A stretch of 64,000 nucleotides of DNA, taken from the NCBI RefSeq assembly GCF_000234355.1, contig NZ_AGQV01000010.1:186001-250000 (forward strand), in the 5' to 3' direction. Below the pieces are notes generated by a model. The model was not told where the DNA came from and ran no database searches. It saw only the letters and a list, made by a program, of their open reading frames with translations. A program made the translations under genes and the position numbers. Origin of the DNA: Gluconobacter morbifer G707 (lineage in GTDB: Bacteria; Pseudomonadota; Alphaproteobacteria; Acetobacterales; Acetobacteraceae). Positions 42,222-50,603 of the stretch are shown one piece after another (the first letter of the stretch is position 1; each line of letters starts with the position of its first letter).

Positions 42222-43645
42222 TGCAAAAACCCCTTGGCCTTCTGGCTCGGCTCGCTTATCCGGCCCTCGCCGCCTCAGTCCTGTTCCCTGCCTTTGCAGC
42301 GAATGCCCAGAGCGTCAGCGCCGACACGATAGTGGCAGAACGTGGACATTACCTTGCGATCGCAGCCGACTGTGCGGCGTGTCACACGGCACCCGGTGGT
42401 GGAAAGGCATTTGCTGGAGGATATGGCATAGCGTCTCCACTTGGATCGATCTATTCCACCAATATCACGCCCTCAAAAGAACACGGCATCGGCAATTACA
42501 CGGAGGAGGAATTCGCGCACGCTCTCAGGGAAGGGATAAGACGTGATGGTGCCCATCTTTACCCGGCGATGCCTTACACGTCCTATACCAAGCTGACCGA
42601 TGAAGACGTCCATGCCCTGTACGTCTATTTCATGACGAGCGTGAAACCGGTCGAAAGCACCCCCCAGAAAACGGCTCTACCATTCCCATATAGCATCCGT
42701 GCCTCCATGGCCGTGTGGAACGTTCTTTTTTTGGACGATACGCGGTTCAAATCTGACCCTGCCAAATCCGCAGAAGTAAACCGGGGACACTACCTGTCCT
42801 ATGCGCTGGCGCATTGCGATACCTGTCACACGCCAAGAAACGCAATGATGGCGGAAACCGGCAGCAGTCCTCTTGCAGGCGCGTCACTGTCCTCTTGGTA
42901 CGCTCCCAATATTACCTCCGATCCACACAGCGGCATCGGAGACTGGAGCAATGAGGATCTTTTCCGTTATCTCAAGACAGGCGACGTTCCCGGCAAAGCT
43001 CAGGCCGGAGGCCCCATGGCGGAAGCGATCGAGCATAGCTTCCAGTACCTGAACGACAATGATCTTCGCGCCATTGTAGCCTATATCAAGCAGGTTCCAG
43101 CCATTTCAGACGCCAAAGACGCAGCACCTCGTGAAAGTTATGGAAAGACTTCCAATCGCGAGGCTGCATATCGCGGCCTTTCCGTCGGAAAAGTGAGCCA
43201 TGGGGAGTATCTTTTTTCCGGTGAATGCGCAGCCTGTCACCGTCCCAGCGGACAAGGAAGCCCTGACGGATACTATCCGCAACTTTTCCATAACACGGCT
43301 GTTGGCGCTCCCATCGCAGACAATCTGATCACAACGATCCTCATGGGGGTTCGGCGCGAAGTCCATGGTCATACGACCTACATGCCAGGTTTCGGCCAAG
43401 GTTCTTATGTCGACTCTCTTTCCGATCAGGACATCGCCGACATCAGCAATTACGTTGAGCAAACCTTTGGCAATCCGAACGTCAAGGTCACGCCTGATGA
43501 CGTGAAGCTCATCCGGTCTGGTGGTCCCAAACCCCTCATTGCCCAGCTCGGCGCGTTTACCGTCCCGGCGATGATCATAGCGGCCCTGATTATAGCCGCG
43601 GCAATCCTCTTCCTCATTCGACGTTCGCGCAGGACGCAAGCCTGA
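42218..43645 (+). CDS. Triheme cytochrome c subunit with membrane anchor
   Basis: 475 residues. Signal peptide (AYPALAASVLFPAFAANAQS), three heme motifs: CAACH near residue 50, CDTCH near 205 and CAACH near 340, and a C-terminal hydrophobic helix (VPAMIIAALIIAAAILFLI) followed by RRSRR, which anchors the complex in the inner membrane. It passes electrons from the FAD subunit to ubiquinone. Third subunit of the complex and coupled to the large subunit by a 4-base overlap. Confidence 0.94.
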   Translation: MMQKPLGLLARLAYPALAASVLFPAFAANAQSVSADTIVAERGHYLAIAADCAACHTAPGGGKAFAGGYGIASPLGSIYSTNITPSKEHGIGNYTEEEFAHALREGIRRDGAHLYPAMPYTSYTKLTDEDVHALYVYFMTSVKPVESTPQKTALPFPYSIRASMAVWNVLFLDDTRFKSDPAKSAEVNRGHYLSYALAHCDTCHTPRNAMMAETGSSPLAGASLSSWYAPNITSDPHSGIGDWSNEDLFRYLKTGDVPGKAQAGGPMAEAIEHSFQYLNDNDLRAIVAYIKQVPAISDAKDAAPRESYGKTSNREAAYRGLSVGKVSHGEYLFSGECAACHRPSGQGSPDGYYPQLFHNTAVGAPIADNLITTILMGVRREVHGHTTYMPGFGQGSYVDSLSDQDIADISNYVEQTFGNPNVKVTPDDVKLIRSGGPKPLIAQLGAFTVPAMIIAALIIAAAILFLIRRSRRTQA

Positions 43646-43690
43646 ACCCACAAATTCCTCCTGTCTAACGCCCTTCAGGACGCACAAGAG

Positions 43691-44839
43691 ATGAAAAAAA
43701 GCAGCCTTCTGGCATATGTTGCGGCTCTGGCCGTAGCTTCGCCTCTCCATGCCCAGACTGTCGTTTCGGCCAATGATGCCCATTCCATCCTGCGCAATGG
43801 CGTACAGGTCATTCCCAAGCCGACCGTTCCGGATTCTCTGTCAATTCTGGAAAAAACAAGCGACGGAATCTGGAAAGTCAAAACCAGCATTGACGTACCG
43901 ACCAGCGTCATCGGACCGCCTACTGCCGTTGCGTTCAGCCCGGATAAAAAAACGGTTGTCGTTTCAGCCGCCTCTAAAGCTGACCTGAATACCAACAAAA
44001 TTGTTCCCGACGACCAGATCACCGTGATCGACATCTCGGGCAGCACCCCGAAAGTCGTACAACAGGTATCCTCTGCGCCGGGTGCCACCACCTTGCGCTT
44101 CACGCCGGATGGTCAACACCTGCTGGTCGCCAATGGCAAATCCGGCGTGCTGACCTGGTTCAGATTCGCTCATCAGAGCCTGAGCAACCGGAAAGTCATT
44201 TCGCTTCCCGTCTCCGGGTTCCCTGGTGGCCTTGCAATCCTGCCCGATGGGAAACGGGCATTGGTCAGTCTCTGGCAGGCAGATAGAGTTTACACACTCC
44301 ACATTCATGGAGATGACATTTCCGTTGACCCTACTCCCCTGCCCATCAAACCCGGACCGTGGAATATCCATCTCAGTAAAGATGGTCATTATGCCGTCAT
44401 GGGAATGCTCGGTCACGGCGAAGGTCTGCCCGGAGCACTTTCCGTTCTGGATGTGAGTGCAGATCCGGTGAAGGAAATACAGAGGGTACCCGTGCCGAAC
44501 GCACCGGAAGGGCTCGATTTTTCGCCAGATGGCCAGTATGTCGCCGTCGTCTCACAAAACGGATCTGCTCTTGCTCCATCCTCTCCACGCTATCATGACC
44601 GCGGAATCGTCACGGTGTTCTCATTCCGGGACGGACACCTGAACCAGCTGGCACAGGTACCGGGTACATTATGGCCTCAGGGGCTGGCATTTTCTCCTGA
44701 CGGCAAAAACATTCTCGTACAGGGCGTCATGGATCGCAGTCTCCTGACACTGGGATGGAACGGAACTCGGCTCAGCACAATCGGCGCATCTCCACTCCCG
44801 GGTGGCGGGGCTGATCTGGAAAGGACTCCATCCTGGTAA
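43691..44839 (+). CDS. Periplasmic YncE-like beta-propeller protein, possible lactonase
   Basis: 382 residues. Signal peptide (SSLLAYVAALAVASPLHAQ), then repeated propeller blades marked by FSPDKKTVVVS, FTPDGQHLLVANG, ILPDGKRALVSLWQ, LSKDGHYAVMGM, FSPDGQYVAVVSQNG and FSPDGKNILVQG. Such seven-bladed proteins include 6-phosphogluconolactonase-like and YncE-type members. It follows the dehydrogenase cytochrome by 45 bases with no terminator between, so it is likely in the same operon. A role in opening a lactone made by the dehydrogenase is plausible but is inference from position. Confidence 0.8.
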   Translation: MKKSSLLAYVAALAVASPLHAQTVVSANDAHSILRNGVQVIPKPTVPDSLSILEKTSDGIWKVKTSIDVPTSVIGPPTAVAFSPDKKTVVVSAASKADLNTNKIVPDDQITVIDISGSTPKVVQQVSSAPGATTLRFTPDGQHLLVANGKSGVLTWFRFAHQSLSNRKVISLPVSGFPGGLAILPDGKRALVSLWQADRVYTLHIHGDDISVDPTPLPIKPGPWNIHLSKDGHYAVMGMLGHGEGLPGALSVLDVSADPVKEIQRVPVPNAPEGLDFSPDGQYVAVVSQNGSALAPSSPRYHDRGIVTVFSFRDGHLNQLAQVPGTLWPQGLAFSPDGKNILVQGVMDRSLLTLGWNGTRLSTIGASPLPGGGADLERTPSW

Positions 44840-45127
44840 TTCCCACCAGGACATTTTGGTTGGGTGCTCCCTTTTTGCTGCTCTTCGCGCGGAGCAGAGA
44901 GGCCTGTCCTCCCTCACTTTCAGGGCCAGCGCATAGTCCCTGATTGTTTGGGCAAACCACGCATCCGTAAAAGACTGGTGGCAAGGCAGGCAGCGCATTT
45001 TTCAACTCGAAACAAGCAGACTGCAAGAAACCTGCGACAAAACTGGAAGAAAATCCCGGAGGCTCAAAGGCCTTCGGAAATCATGGCAAACAGAACTGCA
45101 AGGCACGTTACCCAGAGCTCTGCGAGG
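44840..45127. other. Convergent intergenic region, no gene seen
   Basis: 288 bases between the propeller gene and the M20 hydrolase gene. CTGCTC and GAGCAG flank 8 bases near 44,880-44,900, a short hairpin with a T run on its 5' side, so it is not a standard terminator for either gene. Confidence 0.4.
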
Positions 45128-46423
45128 TTATGCTCCCGCGCGTTTGCGAAGCAGCCGCTCCAGTAGGCCTACCCCTTGCATGAAGTCATCCATTTCCATG
45201 CTTTCATCCGGATTATGGCTCCCATTGGCATTCCGCACAAACAGCATTTCCGTCGGAACACCCTGACCTGCGAATACCGCCGCATCGTGCCCTGCACCGC
45301 TTGGCATCAAGAGGACAGGAAGCCCCATCTTTGCCGCCAATACCTGCGTCTGGGCCTGAAGAGTTTCATCCATGACGGCGGGAGTACTGCAGGTCCGTGG
45401 CCCCAGATCCACCCGAACATGATAGTCCGCCTCCACGCGCCGCGCCTGTGCGATGACAAGCGCATTCATGCGTTCCAGCAAGCTTTCGTCCCGGGAACGG
45501 ATATCGATCACAAGTTCCAGCCACCCCGGAACCGCAGCGAAATTGGCCTGAGCCGGATCGGTCTGGCAGACGCCGAATGTGAGGGTCATTTCTTCACCGG
45601 CGGCTTCTATTTTTTGCCAGCCATCATGCAGCGCCATCATCATGCTTGCCCCCGCCATGACAGCATCGGAGCGGAAACGACGTGGCGTCGCACCGGAATG
45701 AGCGTACTGTCCGTGGATAACGGCCGAACGATAACGCGTACTGCCACAGATACCCGTTACGATCCCGACCGGAATACCCGCTTCCAGAAGAACAGGCCCC
45801 TGTTCAATGTGAAGCTCGACGAAACTGTCTATTTTTGCTGGATCCAGAACTGAAGCCCGGCCACACAGATTGGGTTCTGCTCCACATGCCAACATATGCT
45901 GGCGCAGACTAACACCGTCATCACTCCGCGGCGTATCGAGCGTAGAAGAATCAAGCTGCCCGAACGCCGTACGGCTTCCCAGATAAGAAAGAGGGAACCA
46001 GACACTTTCTTCAGCCCGTGTCACGATCAGCGTCGTATCCCGCTCCGGGTGAAAGCCGGCTTTCACCCAGGCACATAGAACCAGTAACCCGGCCACCGCC
46101 CCGGCGGCGCCGTCGAAATTTCCTCCACAGGGAACAGTATCAACATGCGATCCCGTCATGACGACAGGCAGGGCCCGGTTACGTCCCGGTAGCGTGAGGA
46201 AAAGATTGGAAGCCCAGTCCTGGCGGATCTCAAGACCGTACTCGCGGGCCGTATCCATAAACAGGGCATGCGCAAGATTTTCCTCCTGCCCGTAGGAGGG
46301 ACGGGTCATGCCACGGCCGTCAAAGCCGATGTCATGCAGACGACCAAAAAGATGCTCCCCAAGGCCGATATCAGGTACGGGGATGGAAATGGCATCCGTC
46401 TCATTTACAGCAGAGCTGGGCAT
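45128..46423 (-). CDS. M20 family amidohydrolase (N-carbamoyl-L-amino acid hydrolase/allantoate type)
   Basis: 431-residue zinc peptidase-fold amidohydrolase. Metal and catalytic motifs GSHVDTVPCGGNFDG, TRAEESVWF (catalytic Glu), LHIEQGPVLL (His ligand) and GSHNPDE near the end; GAGHDAAVFA is the dimer-interface motif. This subgroup removes a carbamoyl group from N-carbamoyl amino acids (HyuC), ureidoglycine/allantoate (AllC) or beta-alanine. HyuC acts after an ATP-dependent hydantoinase, and hyuA-hyuB are present downstream in this locus. The ATG at 46423 has AAAGGA 7 bases upstream; 46456 is also open. Confidence 0.88.
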   Translation of the reverse strand: MPSSAVNETDAISIPVPDIGLGEHLFGRLHDIGFDGRGMTRPSYGQEENLAHALFMDTAREYGLEIRQDWASNLFLTLPGRNRALPVVMTGSHVDTVPCGGNFDGAAGAVAGLLVLCAWVKAGFHPERDTTLIVTRAEESVWFPLSYLGSRTAFGQLDSSTLDTPRSDDGVSLRQHMLACGAEPNLCGRASVLDPAKIDSFVELHIEQGPVLLEAGIPVGIVTGICGSTRYRSAVIHGQYAHSGATPRRFRSDAVMAGASMMMALHDGWQKIEAAGEEMTLTFGVCQTDPAQANFAAVPGWLELVIDIRSRDESLLERMNALVIAQARRVEADYHVRVDLGPRTCSTPAVMDETLQAQTQVLAAKMGLPVLLMPSGAGHDAAVFAGQGVPTEMLFVRNANGSHNPDESMEMDDFMQGVGLLERLLRKRAGA

Positions 46424-46459
46424 GGGTGATCCTTTGTCTGTCCTGGTCGAAAACATGCC

Positions 46460-46885
46460 TTACTGCCTAGCAAAAAGCTGCTCCATGTTGGCAAACGCCT
46501 TGAACTCCAGGGCATTGCCGGCCGGATCAGAAAAGAACATCGTCGCCTGCTCGCCCGGCAGCCCCACGAAGCGGATATGAGGTTCCACTCCGAATGTGAC
46601 ATCATGATTACGGACGCGCTCCGCCAGGGCTTTCCAATCATCCATATCGAGGACGACGCCAAAATGGGGGATGGGTACATTATGCCCATCAACAGCGCCT
46701 GCCCCGCTCCCAGAAGAACGGCATGCGTCCGGAATCAGATGCGTGACGATCTGATGGCCGTAGAGATCAAAGTCGATCCAGGACTCCGTACTACGTCCCT
46801 CGGCGCAACCAAGAACGGTGCCATAAAAAATCCGTGCCGCATCGAGATCATCGACCGGAAAAGCAAGATGAAACGGGTTGACCAT
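46460..46885 (-). CDS. VOC family (glyoxalase/bleomycin-resistance fold) protein
   Basis: 141 residues with the paired beta-alpha-beta-beta-beta modules: HLAFPVDDLDAARIFYGTVL at the start and HFGVVLDMDDWKALAERVRN in the second half. Metal-ligand His/Glu positions appear as HLAFP, HFGVV and the final GNALEFKAF. It could be an isomerase, epimerase or dioxygenase-like enzyme. It lies 36 bases upstream of the M20 hydrolase on the same strand, so the two probably work together. Confidence 0.85.
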   Translation of the reverse strand: MVNPFHLAFPVDDLDAARIFYGTVLGCAEGRSTESWIDFDLYGHQIVTHLIPDACRSSGSGAGAVDGHNVPIPHFGVVLDMDDWKALAERVRNHDVTFGVEPHIRFVGLPGEQATMFFSDPAGNALEFKAFANMEQLFARQ

Positions 46886-47065
46886 GACTGCACCGTGACT
46901 TTGGAAAAATCTGTTCCTATCATGTCCGCCTCCGAAACAGTCATATGATTATATAGCTCCAGACAATAGCAATTCTTATGTCTGGAGCCCCACCTATACG
47001 GCGATTGGCAGATCCCGTACTACGATCAGAGCTGGATCTTGACCTGTCATGCAGGTCTTTCGAGA

Positions 47066-47953
47066 ATGGAAAGACACGCTCAGTTGGACACGCGTTTTCT
47101 GGAAAGCTTTATCGCCATTGTGGAACGGGGTTCCATTGCTGATGCCGCCCGTCAGCTTGGCCTGACGCCTACTGCCGTGGCGCAACGCGTCAAAGCGCTC
47201 GAAGAGCAGATTCGGCAGCCACTTCTGGTCCGGGCCGGACGTACAGTCACTCCCACCACCGCAGGTCTGGCCATCATCGAAAAAAGTCGTGTGCTCATCA
47301 AGGGCATCGAGGAAATCAAGGCTATTGCTTCACGGAACGAATTTGCGGGAGAGTTGCGGATTGGCGCAATCTCTACCGTACTGACCGGCATCCTGCCGTT
47401 CGTGCTGCGTAAATTCTTTCAGGACTATCCGCAGATCGACCTGCATGTCACACCCGGGCAATCCATCAAACTTTACCATAGCGTCATGGAAGGACAGCTT
47501 GATGGCGCCCTGATCGTAGAGCCTCCCTTTTCCATTCCCAAGACATGCGAATGGAAAAGACTTCTCTCGGAACCACTAATTCTTCTCGTTCCTGAAAGCT
47601 GTCTCGAGACAGATCCCCTGAAAATCCTCAAGGAAAACATCTTTCTGCGTTACGACCGCAAACAATGGGGCGGCCGCATCGCAGATGCCTTCCTTAAAGA
47701 GAACCGGATTTTTCCCCGAGAGCAGCTCGAACTGGATTCACTGGAAGCGATTGCCCTGATGGTCAGTCAGGAAATCGGGGTCTCGCTTCTGCCTGACTGG
47801 CAGCCCCCTTGGCCCGAAGGCCTGAAAATCCGAAAGATCCCGGCGTCTCCAATACCTCCCAAACGTCATATCGGCTTTCTCTGCCTGCGGGCTTCTCCAC
47901 ATTTCCGGTTGCTCCGAAACATGCAGAATACTTTGGGCAACCGGAACCAATGA
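47066..47953 (+). CDS. LysR family regulator 1
   Basis: 295 residues. N-terminal winged helix DTRFLESFIAIVERGSIADA, ARQLGLTPTAVAQRVKALEE, then a substrate-binding domain with LRIGAIST, GALIVEPPF and FLRYDRKQWGG. The sensor domain resembles that of the second LysR at 49457, which shares ALIV-PPF and RYD-x3-GGR. Divergent from the VOC-M20 pair, so it is a likely regulator of that pair or of the larger locus. The ATG at 47066 gives the usual length. Confidence 0.9.
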   Translation: MERHAQLDTRFLESFIAIVERGSIADAARQLGLTPTAVAQRVKALEEQIRQPLLVRAGRTVTPTTAGLAIIEKSRVLIKGIEEIKAIASRNEFAGELRIGAISTVLTGILPFVLRKFFQDYPQIDLHVTPGQSIKLYHSVMEGQLDGALIVEPPFSIPKTCEWKRLLSEPLILLVPESCLETDPLKILKENIFLRYDRKQWGGRIADAFLKENRIFPREQLELDSLEAIALMVSQEIGVSLLPDWQPPWPEGLKIRKIPASPIPPKRHIGFLCLRASPHFRLLRNMQNTLGNRNQ

Positions 47954-48120
47954 GAGATACTGCCCTGCGAGCCGGTCGGCCTTCCATACAATATTCCGGA
48001 TAAACAATTTCACATCAGCAATGTGCATGCAATCTGAGACTGGATATATTATCAATCTTCCATAATCATGCTTTCAAAAAACGCATTCCTTCAAAACCAC
48101 TACTTTTCCGGACTGTTCTG

Positions 48121-49449
48121 ATGAAAATCTGCCTGACGGGTGACAGTATTCTCTTTCGGCAACTCAACAGCCGGACTGATCCCAGAATTTCTCCGCTTTT
48201 CGACATAATCCGTGCCTGCGACATCTCGTTCACCAATCTCGAACTGGTTCCGAACGATTTTGTCGGCGATCCGGCATTGGACATGGGCGGAACCCATTTC
48301 GGAGCATCCTCCTGGGTTCTGGACGAACTGAGCGAAGCTGGCTTTGACCTTTTTGCCGCAGCCACCAATCATTCGCTGGATTACAGCATCTCAGGTCTGC
48401 GCAAGACGCTGGATGCGCTGAACAGCCGCAAGCTGCGTTACGCCGGTATTGGCACTCATCTGGAGGATGCCCGCCGCCCGACCTACTTCACGCATCCTAC
48501 CGGTACAGTGGCCATGATCTCCTGTACATCCACCTTCGCAAGAGGACAGGAAGCGGCGATGCAAACCCCGGTAATGCAGGGGCGTCCCGGTATCAATCCG
48601 CTGCGCTACAGCACCATGCACCATGTTTCCGCAGAAGAAATGGCCGCATTGCAAAACATTTACCGGAAACTTGGATTGCAGCGGGTCAAGGACGACAAGA
48701 TCCAGCTGGGTTTTGCCTTCCCTGCTCCCGAAGGTGTCCTCGCCTTTGAAAACCTGAACTTTCGGACAGGTGATGAAACGAAGGTCACCACCACTCCGAA
48801 CGCAACGGACGTCCAGGCCATAAGCCGCTGGATCGCCGAAGCGCGCATGGTTTCCGATACCGTAATCCTAAGCATTCATGCCCATGAAAGCGGCTACAAC
48901 GACGACGGTCAGTTGGATGTCGAAATTCCGGCCGATTTCCTCGTCACCGCTGCCCGCCAGGCCATTGATGCGGGTGCGGATATTGTCGCCTGTCACGGCC
49001 CACATCTTTTACGCGGCATGGAGATCCATAACGGCAAACCCATCTTCTACAGTCTGGGCAACTTTATCGGGCAGAATGAACTCGTGGAGCGTCTTCCTGT
49101 GGAGTCCTATATGGCGAACCGCGTCAGTCCGGACCTGACACCTCATCAGCTCTACAAGGCCCGCAGCAACAACGACGCCAAGGGCTTTCCGGCCGAAACA
49201 CGCTTCTGGGAAACGATCATGCCGACCGGTGTCTACAAGAACGGAAAGCTCGAAAGCCTGAAAATTCATCCGATCACTCTCGGCCTCAGCCCGGCTGCAT
49301 ATGTCCGCGGGGTTCCCTCTCTGGCGCGGGGAGAAGAAGGACGACAGATCCTGAAGAAATTTGCAGCCCTATCAGCGCCTTTTGGCACAATGTTCAGAAT
49401 GGATGGCTCCGGCGACGCTCCTGTTCTTCTGTGGAAGGCGGAATCCTGA
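48121..49449 (+). CDS. CapA-family metallophosphatase-like protein
   Basis: 442 residues of the PGA_cap (CapA) fold related to calcineurin-like phosphatases. LTGDSILFRQ (metal Asp), SFTNLELV, ATNHSLDYSISGL (Asn-His), LSIHAHE and VACHGPHLLRGMEI followed by YSLGNFI are the conserved metal-site blocks. There is no signal peptide, so it is cytoplasmic, unlike capsule CapA proteins. Members occur beside amide-hydrolysing genes. It sits between two LysR genes; its substrate is unknown. Confidence 0.85.
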   Translation: MKICLTGDSILFRQLNSRTDPRISPLFDIIRACDISFTNLELVPNDFVGDPALDMGGTHFGASSWVLDELSEAGFDLFAAATNHSLDYSISGLRKTLDALNSRKLRYAGIGTHLEDARRPTYFTHPTGTVAMISCTSTFARGQEAAMQTPVMQGRPGINPLRYSTMHHVSAEEMAALQNIYRKLGLQRVKDDKIQLGFAFPAPEGVLAFENLNFRTGDETKVTTTPNATDVQAISRWIAEARMVSDTVILSIHAHESGYNDDGQLDVEIPADFLVTAARQAIDAGADIVACHGPHLLRGMEIHNGKPIFYSLGNFIGQNELVERLPVESYMANRVSPDLTPHQLYKARSNNDAKGFPAETRFWETIMPTGVYKNGKLESLKIHPITLGLSPAAYVRGVPSLARGEEGRQILKKFAALSAPFGTMFRMDGSGDAPVLLWKAES

Positions 49450-49456
49450 GCATACC

Positions 49457-50347
49457 TCAGGATATCAAGGACCGGGGCGGCGCATGGTCCCGGGAGGCCT
49501 CATTCAGATAACGGAGCAGTTCGTCCCGCCCTTCCACCATACGATCGCGCAGCGTCATGACGCCAACTTCCCGTGCAATCCGGTGCTCTCCCAGAGAAAG
49601 AACACGAATATTCGGAACGACGCTGACCGCAAAGATATAAGGAACGATCGAACAACCCATATTATTGGCGACCATCTGCAGGATCGTATGAAGCTCCTCC
49701 GTTTCGATGACCTGATGCGGAGAAATGCCCTGCGCTTTCAGAAAACGGTCGAGCGTGCGCCCACCAAAAGAACGGCTATCATAGCGGATGAAGGGTTGCG
49801 TCTCCAGGACCGCACGCCAGTCCTCGTTTTCCATCTGGGCCGGTACGACCATGACATAATCCTGCCTGACGATGGGATGCCACTGCATGTATGACATCAG
49901 ACCAAAAGGTGGGCGGACGATCAGGGCAGCGTCCAGTTCACCCGCATCCAGCCGATCCAGAAGTCCCATCGAAAGCCCGGGAACAATCCGTACTTTCAGA
50001 TCCGGGAGTTCGAGATGCAGCCTCGCAATGGCGGGAGTCAGCAGGCTGGTCTGAGCCGTTGAAATCGCTCCGATCCGCAGGAGCGTATTATCTGGCCTGA
50101 TACGCGATATCCCCCGAAGCGCTTCAAAGGAGGCAAGAACATCCTCGACCTGGCACAGAATGCTGCTTCCTGCGGCCGTCAGCGTTACGGACCTTCCCGT
50201 GCGTTCAAAGAGATCATAGCCAAGCTCTTCCTCCAACCGTCGGATCTGGGCGCTGATTGCCGACTGAGTCAGACCGACAGCCCTGGCCGTTGCGGCAAAA
50301 CTTTCCATCTGAGCTGCGATGACAAATGTTCTGAGTTCAGTAATCAT
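49457..50347 (-). CDS. LysR family regulator 2
   Basis: 296 residues. Helix-turn-helix ELRTFVIAAQMESFAATARA, VGLTQSAISAQIRRLEEELG, then a sensor domain with LRIGAIST, AALIVRPPFG, PFIRYDSRSFGGR and an NNMGCSIVPY block near the C-terminal third. It is divergent from the TonB receptor and convergent with the CapA gene. The sensor domain is similar to LysR 1, so both may sense related ligands. Confidence 0.9.
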   Translation of the reverse strand: MITELRTFVIAAQMESFAATARAVGLTQSAISAQIRRLEEELGYDLFERTGRSVTLTAAGSSILCQVEDVLASFEALRGISRIRPDNTLLRIGAISTAQTSLLTPAIARLHLELPDLKVRIVPGLSMGLLDRLDAGELDAALIVRPPFGLMSYMQWHPIVRQDYVMVVPAQMENEDWRAVLETQPFIRYDSRSFGGRTLDRFLKAQGISPHQVIETEELHTILQMVANNMGCSIVPYIFAVSVVPNIRVLSLGEHRIAREVGVMTLRDRMVEGRDELLRYLNEASRDHAPPRSLIS

Positions 50348-50603
50348 GATTCAACAGACACAAAAATTTTTTCTCGACATGACTGTCTGACATTTTTTTT
50401 GCCATTCAAGGAAACCGTTCCTGACATTCCAGAGCAGCAAAGAATTTTGCAGCATCAGGACAGCGATTCTCCGCAGGAATCCCCAAAACCATGGATTCCA
50501 TTTCCTGACAGGAACATTTTAGTTGCTGTTTCGTTATATGTATGATTTGCTCATGAAAAGCATATAATACCAGCTGCCCTGCCGCTTTCGGCAGGAAAAA
50601 GGG

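Noticed and set aside
44880-44905. CTGCTC/GAGCAG hairpin as terminator of the propeller gene
   Set aside because: The T run lies before the stem on the plus strand and there is no T run after it on either strand.
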